12,700 nucleotides of DNA, taken from contig UQGR01000045.1 in the NCBI GenBank assembly GCA_900540705.1, forward strand, positions 1-12,700, read 5' to 3'. Of the stretch, positions 6,515 through 12,700 are shown piece after piece. Under the pieces are notes generated by a model. That model was not told the origin of the DNA. It was given only the letters and a program-made list of their open reading frames with translations, and ran no database searches. Within the stretch, counting starts at the first letter, position 1. Each line of letters starts with the position of its first letter. Made by a program: the position numbers and the translations under genes. This DNA is from an uncultured Mollicutes bacterium. GTDB taxonomy: Bacteria > Bacillota_I > Bacilli_A > Acholeplasmatales > Anaeroplasmataceae.

Positions 6515-7864
6515 ATGCCTGAACAGAAGCTTAGTATACCATGCAATATTGAAGCAGAAATTGCTTTAATTGGGTGTATTTTTATTGATGAAAATTTAAT
6601 AGTAGAGCTTTCAGATATTTTGATTCCAGATGATTTCTATGACGCTAAGAATCGCTTGATATATCGTACGATGCTCAATCTTTCTAAGGAAGGTAAGAGC
6701 ATTGATGTAACAACTGTCGTTTCTACCTTACAGGCAACAAATCTTTTAGAGCAGTGTGGAGGAATGCAGTATATTTCCTCTATTGCGGATTATAGCTATT
6801 CAACGTTAAATTTTGAATCCTATTATAAGCTGGTTAGTGAAGCAGCCATAAAGAGAGTAACAATCAACAAGCTGACAAAACTTGCTCAGGATGGGTATAA
6901 TGCCAAGATTGAGGCTTATGAATATGTTGATTCTGTGGAGAAAGAAATTTTTGAATTATCTAAAAGACGTAGAGTAGATAGTTTTAAGCCTATATCTGTT
7001 GTTAGTAAAGCTGTTATGTCTAATACGGAAAAGAATGCCAGTAGAACAGATGAAGTCATTGGACTAGATACAGGATTTGGATCTCTGAATAAATATACGC
7101 AAGGATTTCAGCCTGGGCAGCTTATTATTTTAGCTGCAAGACCTGCAATGGGTAAATCTGCAATGGCAATGAATTTAGCAGTCAATGTTGCTAGAAAAAA
7201 TAAATCTAGCACTGCAACAGTAGCCATCTTTTCCCTGGAAATGTCTGCAGAGCAGTTGGTTGAGCGTATGGTTGCCTGTGAGAGCAATATTCGTTTAAAT
7301 TATATTAAGAGTGGACATATTGGCGATAAAAACAATTGGACGCGTTTTAACACGGCTTGTAATAAATTAGGAAAATTGAATCTTTATTTTGATGATTCCT
7401 CTGATTCTACAATATCCTCTATTCGAGCAAAATGTCGTAAGCTTGCTAGTGATTCATCCTTAGATTTTGTTGTAATAGATTATCTTCAGCTGATTGAAAG
7501 CGATAGTAGTGGAACACGTGCCTCTCAGCAGGAGCGCATTTCTAAAATTTCTAGAAGTCTCAAGCTGATGGCTAGAGAATTGAATGTTCCGGTTCTTGCC
7601 TTATCCCAGCTTTCTCGTGCAGTAGAACAAAGAGGCGAAGACAAGCGACCAATTATGTCAGATTTACGTGATTCAGGTTCTATTGAGCAGGATGCAGATA
7701 TTGTTATGTTTTTGTATCGTGAGGATTACTATAATAAAGCCTCTGAGAGAAAAAATGAGGCAGATTTAATTATATCTAAGAACCGTTCTGGTTCTACCCA
7801 TGAGGGGTTACCGTTTATCTTTACGGGAGAATATGCCCGCTTTAAAGAAAAGCAAGATGAATAA
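6515..7864 (+). CDS. dnaB: Replicative DNA helicase DnaB (DnaC in Bacillus naming)
   Basis: The 449-residue product has the two-domain DnaB layout at normal family length. The N-terminal helical domain (about 5-105) begins with the typical PCNIEAEIALIGCI and DFYDAKNRLIY motifs. A linker precedes the RecA-like ATPase domain (about 183-445). Visible there are TGFGSLNKYTQGFQPGQL, Walker A ARPAMGKS (208-215, Lys214), LEMSAEQLVERM (241-252), Walker B VVIDYLQLI (319-327, Asp322), LSQLSRAVEQR (363-373) with Arg373, and DLRDSGSIEQDAD (383-395). It is the hexameric ATP-driven helicase that unwinds the fork. It sits directly after rplI as in most Bacillota. AAGGAG (6502-6507) overlaps the upstream stop codon. 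No intein or unusual insertion is seen. Confidence 0.97.
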   Translation: MPEQKLSIPCNIEAEIALIGCIFIDENLIVELSDILIPDDFYDAKNRLIYRTMLNLSKEGKSIDVTTVVSTLQATNLLEQCGGMQYISSIADYSYSTLNFESYYKLVSEAAIKRVTINKLTKLAQDGYNAKIEAYEYVDSVEKEIFELSKRRRVDSFKPISVVSKAVMSNTEKNASRTDEVIGLDTGFGSLNKYTQGFQPGQLIILAARPAMGKSAMAMNLAVNVARKNKSSTATVAIFSLEMSAEQLVERMVACESNIRLNYIKSGHIGDKNNWTRFNTACNKLGKLNLYFDDSSDSTISSIRAKCRKLASDSSLDFVVIDYLQLIESDSSGTRASQQERISKISRSLKLMARELNVPVLALSQLSRAVEQRGEDKRPIMSDLRDSGSIEQDADIVMFLYREDYYNKASERKNEADLIISKNRSGSTHEGLPFIFTGEYARFKEKQDE

Positions 7865-7875
7865 GGAGTTATAAG

Positions 7876-8952
7876 ATGCTAGACCGTTTAAAAATAATGG
7901 ATGAAAGATATGAAGAAGTAAATCGTCTTTTATCTGATCCAGAAGTTGTTTGTGACATAAAAAAGCTAACCGAATTATCTAAGGAACAAAGAAGTCTTGA
8001 GAAACCGGTAATGCTCTATAGGGAACAGGTGAAATTAGAAAATTCACTCTCCGATTTAAAAGAAATGAAGAATTCTGAGGATCCTGAGATGGCAGAAATG
8101 GCTTCCCTAGAATTAGAAGAAGCGATTGCTAGAATTTCACAAATTGAAGAGGAAGTAAAAATTCTTCTATTACCAAAAGACCCAAATGATGAAAAAAATG
8201 TTATTGTAGAAATAAGAGGCGCTGCTGGTGGCGATGAGGCAAATATTTTTGCTGGAGATTTATTTAGAATGTACAGTAAATATTCTGAATCTAAGGGCTG
8301 GAAAATTGAAGTTTTAGATGCAATGCCTTCCGAAATGGGAGGGTATTCTCAAATACAATTTAAGGTCAGTGGAGATATGGTTTATTCTAATTTAAAATAT
8401 GAATCTGGGGCTCATCGCGTTCAACGTGTTCCAGCTACAGAGGCACAAGGCAGAATCCACACTTCCACTTCTACAGTATTAGTTATGCCAGAAGCCTCTG
8501 AAATTGATTTTGAATTGGATATGAATGAAATTAGAGTAGACACCTTTTGTTCTTCTGGTCCAGGTGGACAGGGCGTAAATACAACCTATTCCGCAGTGCG
8601 GGTTACCCACGTTCCTACTGGAATGTTTGTAGCTTGTCAAACCTATCGTTCTCAGCACGAAAATAAAGCAGCAGCTTTGGAACTATTAAAGACGAGAATG
8701 TATGATCAAATTGTGAGAGAAAAGGAAGAAAAAGAAGGAGCAGAACGGCAATCCCTAATTGGACGTGGTGATCGTTCTGAGAAAATAAGAACTTATAATT
8801 ATCCTCAAAACAGAGTTACAGACCATAGAATTGGTTTTACCATCAATCGTTTGGATGCTGTTATTGATGGTAAGCTTGATCTTGTAATTGAACAATTAAT
8901 TAACGAAGATCAAAAAAGAAAGCTTTCTAGTGAGGAAGCCATAAAATTATAA
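7876..8952 (+). CDS. prfA: Peptide chain release factor 1
   Basis: This 358-residue RF1 recognises UAA and UAG stop codons and triggers peptide release. The N-terminal coiled-coil domain (about 1-100) is followed by GAAGGDEANIFAGDL (115-129), the anticodon-like PAT tripeptide (186-188) in RVQRVPATEAQGRIHTST that marks RF1 rather than RF2, and the catalytic GGQ (230-232). The C-terminus carries the usual RGDRSEKIRTYNYPQNRVTDHRIG signature (298-320). The GGQ loop reads CSSGPGGQGVNTTYS, so the residue after GGQ is Gly rather than the common His; GGQ itself is intact. The start has AAGGAG (7863-7868) overlapping the dnaB stop. No prmC (the GGQ methyltransferase gene that commonly follows prfA) is present downstream; the operon ends here. 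Confidence 0.97.
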   Translation: MLDRLKIMDERYEEVNRLLSDPEVVCDIKKLTELSKEQRSLEKPVMLYREQVKLENSLSDLKEMKNSEDPEMAEMASLELEEAIARISQIEEEVKILLLPKDPNDEKNVIVEIRGAAGGDEANIFAGDLFRMYSKYSESKGWKIEVLDAMPSEMGGYSQIQFKVSGDMVYSNLKYESGAHRVQRVPATEAQGRIHTSTSTVLVMPEASEIDFELDMNEIRVDTFCSSGPGGQGVNTTYSAVRVTHVPTGMFVACQTYRSQHENKAAALELLKTRMYDQIVREKEEKEGAERQSLIGRGDRSEKIRTYNYPQNRVTDHRIGFTINRLDAVIDGKLDLVIEQLINEDQKRKLSSEEAIKL

Positions 8953-8991
8953 AAAAAATAGCTACCCAAAAATACTAATGGGTAGCTTTTT
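8951..8991. terminator. Bidirectional intrinsic terminator between convergent operons
   Basis: AGCTACCCA (8960-8968) pairs with TGGGTAGCT (8979-8987) around a 10-base loop. On the plus strand it is followed by TTTT and ends the prfA transcript. On the minus strand it is followed by ATTTTTTTT, provided by the A-run at 8951-8958, and ends the convergent membrane-protein transcript, whose stop codon is only 7 bases from the hairpin. The minus-strand version has the better U-tract. Confidence 0.88.
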
Positions 8992-8997
8992 AAATTA

Positions 8998-9849
8998 CTA
9001 TATAATTTTTTCTTTTGTCACTTTAATGATACTTATTACTGTAAAAAACAACATCCAAGCAAGGATAAACATAGAAAGAGAACTTAAAATAACATATCCA
9101 ATATATTCTGCAGTAAGCGTTATAGCAAAATTTACTATAAAATCAAATAATATAAAGAAGACTCCCATTCCCATGATACAGTAATTAAAAATTTTAATTT
9201 TATCTTGGTTTATATAATAGAACGACGTTTTTCTTATGATAATATTAAAAATCAGTAATATTAAGAATAGTATTAAACCATTAACTGCACAAAAAATATT
9301 AGAAAATGTAAACTCTATATTGTAATTAAATAGTTCAGCTATGGTATTCATAGTGAACATATTCAGCATATAAGAGAAAGATAATAGAGCACATAATCCT
9401 ATTATTTGATAAAGTTTACTATTTCTTTTTTGATAAATATTTTTTTCCTTTCGGATTTCAGATAAAAGAATCGTGGTGTATACCATATTACAGAGCAAGA
9501 TAAAAATGATGTTGATATCTAAAAGGCAATGGTAAGTGTCACGGGCAGTAAATAATGTGTAATTGAAAAAAATAAGTTTTATTAAGATGATTAGAAAGGC
9601 TAATCCCCCAAAAATATAATTTATTCTTTTATATGAATCGCTAAGGGCAAAAGAAACATTTTTCTTATTAAATAATATAAAAAGAAACCATACTATAAAT
9701 AAAATAAATAAATCAATACTAAACAAAATAACATATTTATATAAAAACTGGTTTTCTCTTGATTCTGTAGGTGATTCCCCTGCAAAGCAAAGAATTAAAA
9801 AAATTAAAGAAAATAATAAGTTTACTCCGCTCCATTTTAATTTAGTCAT
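8998..9849 (-). CDS. Polytopic membrane protein of unknown function (about eight helices)
   Basis: A 283-residue, Ile/Phe/Leu-rich protein with about eight membrane helices near residues 8-23, 39-60, 76-99, 108-129, 146-166, 182-205, 221-245 and 249-275. The loops are short; a basic one lies at about 131-145 (EIRKEKNIYQKRNSK). There is no recognisable catalytic motif, ATPase or transporter signature. It follows the secreted-protein gene by 6 bases, and its ribosome binding site AAGGAGT (9860-9866) is encoded by the last codons of that gene, so the two are co-transcribed and probably translationally coupled. It may help export, anchor or process the secreted partner, but that is inference from context only. 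Composition is clearly more AT-rich than the plus-strand housekeeping genes. Confidence 0.85.
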   Translation of the reverse strand: MTKLKWSGVNLLFSLIFLILCFAGESPTESRENQFLYKYVILFSIDLFILFIVWFLFILFNKKNVSFALSDSYKRINYIFGGLAFLIILIKLIFFNYTLFTARDTYHCLLDINIIFILLCNMVYTTILLSEIRKEKNIYQKRNSKLYQIIGLCALLSFSYMLNMFTMNTIAELFNYNIEFTFSNIFCAVNGLILFLILLIFNIIIRKTSFYYINQDKIKIFNYCIMGMGVFFILFDFIVNFAITLTAEYIGYVILSSLSMFILAWMLFFTVISIIKVTKEKII

Positions 9850-9855
9850 ATAATA

Positions 9856-12489
9856 TTAAACTCCTTGTAAAAATATATTGGCTTGTGTTTGTGTTACGTT
9901 TAAATCCGTTATATTTGGTATTCGCTGAATATATAAATAATAACATTTATTCTTGGTTAGTGTAACATTTATTGGCATATATGATTTTCCTAAAAAACTT
10001 TCAGCATGTATTCTTTCAAAATTTTCATTATATAATCTTAAATGTAAATAATTATAACCTTGTATAAGATGAAGTCCTAAAGAATAGCTTTTTGTATCAG
10101 AGACGACGATGGTATAAAGAGTGTTAGGATACCCTTCGTCTAGATAAAATTGCTCAGAATAAAATTCTGAAGGTTTTAAAATAAATGGTATAGATAGGGT
10201 GAATACTTCAAAGGTATAACTTCTTCCCATATATCCATGTATTTTTGATTGAACAAAATATTTTTGATTTGCTTCTAAGTATAAATAAAGTATCACTCTT
10301 CCTGAATAGCTTGCATAAAAATCGCTTGCAAGACGATTATGATTCCAATCATAAAGTGTAAGCTCTACAGAGCATTCGGATGAGTTAACACTAAAAGAAT
10401 AGTATCCAGTTTTATTTGGAACAAATTCTTGCCAATATGATTCACTAGTATAATTGTTAGAATTACAAATAAAGCTATCTTCGACAAATTCTTTTAAATT
10501 AGAAGCCATTTTTTTAACCCTAACATTGCAATAACCACCCTTTCCATTATATCCATATATTTTAATCGTGTATTTATTGCCATATTCCAAATTCCAATTT
10601 ATTTTAGAGCATAGTTTTGCATTATTAGAATTTATATAAGAACCACCATCATCATTTGTAGTAATTAGGGTGCCATTCTTTAATAATTGCATAATAGTAT
10701 CAGACTCTGTATTATAAGTTTCAAAGCAATAATTCCCTGAATAAATCGGAGAAAAATTTAATAATTGGTAATTATCAATGCCATACTCTACAGAGTAAAC
10801 ATTATCTAAATACATAGTAGTTTCTTTTACCGTTGGATTCTCATTAAAACTATCTATCCAACTACCGGTTACTGTATCTTTATTTATTATTTCTCCTCCA
10901 AAAGTGTTATGAAATTTATAGGTATTATCTTCAACAATATCTAAGGAGAGATTAGAAAGTATCGTTGTATCCCAACAGACATCTGCAGAATGTTGAAATA
11001 ATGTATAAGTAAGTTTAAAATAATCATCATTCTTAGCCTTGTAAAGTAGGGGATTATTTGTATCAAGTTCTATTTCATCCTCTTCCTGTTGCAAATTTGC
11101 ATTTATTCCTTTTACTATATTTCCATATTCTTTTATCATAGAATAAATACTATCAGAAGAATTTAGAGAGAAGGTATTGGCGTAATAGGATGTATCATTT
11201 TTTATTAAATGTTGATATTGTGTTTTAGACTCTTCTTTATAAAAATTTTCGATTAAAGTAATAGCTGTATTAACTCCTAAACTGACATATGGACCTATTT
11301 TGGGAATAAACTTTAAACCAATGGCAGTAAGCTTAGCCAAAAGAAAATTTGGAGAAGTGGAGTTGCCTGCTTCTTTTTCAGAAGCTTTTGCTTCAATACC
11401 AAAGCCTTTAAAGGCATACCCATAATCCTGTTCTGGGATGTAACCCTCATCCCCTATGTTTTTTTCTGTTTGGTTATATAAATTAACTGCTAAATTTATA
11501 TTTGTTAAGGCTAAGTTACTTGTATCGACTTCATATGTTACAATCTGGCTATCTCTTTTATATTTTGTGTATCCTGTTAAAATAGGTTTAACAATGACTT
11601 CTCCATTTTGATTATATGCTTTCTTTTTTGTTTGAATATCAAAAATTATAAAATTGGACATATTGTCATTTCCTGTATCTTGGTAGGTATTTATATAAAA
11701 ACCATATTCAGGGCCAATATAGGAGTATATACCTCTAGTCATAAAATATTTTTTGGGAATAACGTATACTAATGGGCAATCAGTAAATTGTTTTCTATTA
11801 AATATTTGACCCATAAAACACTTATTTTCTTTTTTTAATTGATCTATGCAGCTATTAGTTGAGGTATATTCGGAACAAGCCCCATATTTTACAGTGTTAT
11901 TTTTATTGCAATATGTATTAGAATTTTGAAAATCTCGTGTTATATCCTGTGTTTTGAGAGCGGTTGTATTTTCTCTTTGTGAAGCCAAGTGAGATTTAAA
12001 CATAAATTCAAAGGATAAAGATTGTTTAAGGCATTCTACTAACTCTGAATTTTCAGAAAAATTTATTGTTTCTGCATTTTTGAATAAAAAATTAAAGTCT
12101 TCTTTTTCTAATGGTATATAACAAATATTTAATACTTTATCTGGAATTGTAATAATTTCTAAGGTATTATAAAGGTTTAAATCTTTGCCGTTGGTTTGAG
12201 TTATCTTATAATCATAATTGGCATTTTTGGTTATACATTTAATTTCATAGATGTTGTCTATATTTTTTTCTAATACATCAAATAAGTAAAATCCATAATC
12301 ATAATAGTCAGAAATATAATATTTGGGAAAATAAGATAAATTTATTTGTGAATCGTCGTGATTTATAGTCACTTTTGAATTTTCATATTTACCTATGGAA
12401 TAGACAATGTTCTCCTCTTTTGCCATAGAGTTAAAATGGAAGAAGAAAGCAACTAAGGCTAAACTTAAAAATATTATAAATTTTTTCAT
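9856..12489 (-). CDS. Secreted cysteine-rich protein with three C-terminal PPC-like beta-sandwich repeats
   Basis: An 877-residue exported protein. The start at 12489 is chosen because MKKFIIFLSLALVAFFFHFN is a standard signal peptide (likely cleavage after SMA, residue 23) and a perfect AAGGAGG stands 8 bases upstream; an in-frame ATG at 12543 has no ribosome binding site. The N-terminal region (about 24-370) is unrecognised and includes five cysteines in 45 residues (194, 205, 214, 224, 238). A hydrophobic stretch follows at about 382-415 (LTAIGLKFIPKIGPYVSLG). The C-terminus holds three beta-rich units at about 568-660, 666-768 and 770-875. The first, with SDTIMQLLKNGTLITTNDDGG and NKYTIKIYGYNGKGGY, resembles bacterial pre-peptidase C-terminal (PPC) domains. 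There is no LPXTG, lipobox or visible catalytic site. Fifteen cysteines in the mature protein suggest disulfides. Function is unknown; a surface adhesin, toxin-like or social protein are possibilities. Confidence 0.85.
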   Translation of the reverse strand: MKKFIIFLSLALVAFFFHFNSMAKEENIVYSIGKYENSKVTINHDDSQINLSYFPKYYISDYYDYGFYLFDVLEKNIDNIYEIKCITKNANYDYKITQTNGKDLNLYNTLEIITIPDKVLNICYIPLEKEDFNFLFKNAETINFSENSELVECLKQSLSFEFMFKSHLASQRENTTALKTQDITRDFQNSNTYCNKNNTVKYGACSEYTSTNSCIDQLKKENKCFMGQIFNRKQFTDCPLVYVIPKKYFMTRGIYSYIGPEYGFYINTYQDTGNDNMSNFIIFDIQTKKKAYNQNGEVIVKPILTGYTKYKRDSQIVTYEVDTSNLALTNINLAVNLYNQTEKNIGDEGYIPEQDYGYAFKGFGIEAKASEKEAGNSTSPNFLLAKLTAIGLKFIPKIGPYVSLGVNTAITLIENFYKEESKTQYQHLIKNDTSYYANTFSLNSSDSIYSMIKEYGNIVKGINANLQQEEDEIELDTNNPLLYKAKNDDYFKLTYTLFQHSADVCWDTTILSNLSLDIVEDNTYKFHNTFGGEIINKDTVTGSWIDSFNENPTVKETTMYLDNVYSVEYGIDNYQLLNFSPIYSGNYCFETYNTESDTIMQLLKNGTLITTNDDGGSYINSNNAKLCSKINWNLEYGNKYTIKIYGYNGKGGYCNVRVKKMASNLKEFVEDSFICNSNNYTSESYWQEFVPNKTGYYSFSVNSSECSVELTLYDWNHNRLASDFYASYSGRVILYLYLEANQKYFVQSKIHGYMGRSYTFEVFTLSIPFILKPSEFYSEQFYLDEGYPNTLYTIVVSDTKSYSLGLHLIQGYNYLHLRLYNENFERIHAESFLGKSYMPINVTLTKNKCYYLYIQRIPNITDLNVTQTQANIFLQGV

Positions 12490-12504
12490 GATTTTAACCT
12501 CCTT
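12487..12504 (-). promoter_or_regulatory. Strong ribosome binding site fixing the start of the secreted protein
   Basis: On the minus strand AAGGAGG (12498-12504) precedes the ATG at 12489-12487 by 8 bases. This outweighs the in-frame ATG at 12543, which has only AT-rich sequence before it and would place 18 charged residues ahead of the signal peptide. Confidence 0.85.
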
Positions 12505-12555
12505 AATAAGTTCCAAATTTTTTTTAATTTTATGAAAAGACATTTTATATAATAT

Positions 12556-12588
12556 AGTATATAATAAAATGTTTTTTCGGCCTGTCGA
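12556..12588 (-). promoter_or_regulatory. Promoter of the secreted-protein operon, Spo0A-type layout
   Basis: Reading the minus strand, TCGACA (12588-12583) matches the -35 consensus TTGACA at five of six positions and lies inside a 0A box. Two -10 candidates follow: TATACT (12561-12556) after a 21-bp spacer, and TATTAT (12566-12561) after 16 bp. The long-spacer form is what known Spo0A-activated sigma-A promoters such as spoIIG and spoIIE use. The start of transcription would be near 12549, giving a leader of about 60 bases. Confidence 0.55.
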
Positions 12589-12599
12589 ATTGTGTCGAA
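12583..12599 (-). promoter_or_regulatory. Tandem Spo0A boxes (two perfect 0A boxes one helical turn apart)
   Basis: The plus strand carries TGTCGAA at 12583-12589 and again at 12593-12599; on the coding strand this reads TTCGACA, CAA, TTCGACA. Both copies match the Spo0A consensus TGNCGAA perfectly, in the same orientation and with a 10-bp period, as needed for a head-to-tail Spo0A dimer. The promoter-proximal copy overlaps the -35 hexamer. Activation is the likelier effect given the geometry, but repression is possible. Confidence 0.7.
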
Positions 12600-12612
12600 C
12601 CGCTTTTGATTT

Positions 12613-12653
12613 AAAAAATTCTCTTTTTATACTATATCGTAAAAAGAGAATTT
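12613..12653 (-). terminator. Intrinsic terminator of an off-window minus-strand gene
   Basis: A perfect 14-bp inverted repeat (12616-12629 with 12640-12653, containing TTCTCTTTTTA and TAAAAAGAGAA) encloses a 10-base loop. On the minus strand the hairpin ends in a run of six T, so it should stop transcription arriving from beyond the right edge. On the plus strand the tail is only GCTTTTA. It insulates the Spo0A-box promoter. The rest of 12654-12700 is AT-rich with nothing recognisable. Confidence 0.7.
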
Positions 12654-12700
12654 GCTTTTATATAGAATATAAAAAGTCATATAATTACGGTTATTAAAAA

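Noticed and set aside
8978..9184. Plus-strand open frame of 68 codons after the prfA terminator.
   Set aside because: It starts within the terminator hairpin, has no ribosome binding site, and is antisense to the eight-helix membrane protein; its hydrophobicity mirrors that gene.
12490..12543. Longer version of the secreted protein starting at the ATG at 12543.
   Set aside because: No ribosome binding site precedes it and it would put 18 mostly polar, lysine-rich residues ahead of a textbook signal peptide; the ATG at 12489 has AAGGAGG at ideal spacing.
12616..12653. The 14-bp inverted repeat considered as an operator or mobile-element end.
   Set aside because: The T-run following it on the minus strand and its place upstream of a new promoter fit an intrinsic terminator; there is no transposase, target duplication or second copy in the window.
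1..12700. CRISPR array, tRNA/rRNA genes, insertion sequences, prophage or conjugative genes.
   Set aside because: No regularly spaced repeats, no tRNA-like cloverleaf sequence, no transposase or integrase motifs were seen on either strand.

Overview
The window reads as AT-rich chromosomal DNA of a low-GC Gram-positive bacterium (Bacillota). The evidence is the gdpP-rplI-dnaB gene order, strong AGGAGG-type ribosome binding sites, an N-terminal lipobox on the ABC-transporter binding protein, and the standard genetic code (TGA ends the first gene, Trp is TGG). A tandem pair of perfect Spo0A-type boxes at the right end suggests a lineage with Spo0A, that is, a spore former or recent descendant. 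I cannot place it at genus level; an Erysipelotrichia- or Clostridia-like bacterium is a guess.

Layout, left to right. (1) 1-1466, plus strand: the 3' part of a membrane-protein gene, a translationally coupled gene for a small two-helix membrane protein, and a LURP-one/YxjI-like gene, closed by an intrinsic terminator. (2) 1504-3937, plus: a complete three-gene ABC importer (lipoprotein binding protein, permease, ATPase) of the nitrate/sulfonate/thiamine-precursor type, with its own terminator. (3) 4006-8991, plus: a good sigma-A promoter drives a housekeeping operon. It encodes the cyclic-di-AMP phosphodiesterase GdpP joined in frame to ribosomal protein L9, then replicative helicase DnaB, then peptide chain release factor 1. 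The operon ends at a terminator that also works in the opposite direction. (4) 8998-12653, minus: a convergent, more AT-rich two-gene unit. The first gene encodes an 877-residue secreted, cysteine-rich protein with three C-terminal beta-rich repeats resembling PPC domains. The second encodes an eight-helix membrane protein. Its promoter carries two Spo0A boxes exactly one helical turn apart. The unit is insulated from an off-window upstream gene by a perfect 14-bp hairpin terminator.

Two things stand out. First, GdpP and L9, normally separate neighbouring genes, form one reading frame, which would attach a ribosomal protein to a membrane-anchored second-messenger phosphodiesterase. A Shine-Dalgarno-like GGAG eight bases before the L9 methionine suggests free L9 may also be made. 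Second, the unknown secreted-protein/membrane-protein pair appears to be under direct Spo0A control, with a promoter geometry (0A box over the -35, 21-bp spacer) like that of Spo0A-activated sigma-A promoters. All family assignments come from reading motifs by eye; no searches were run.
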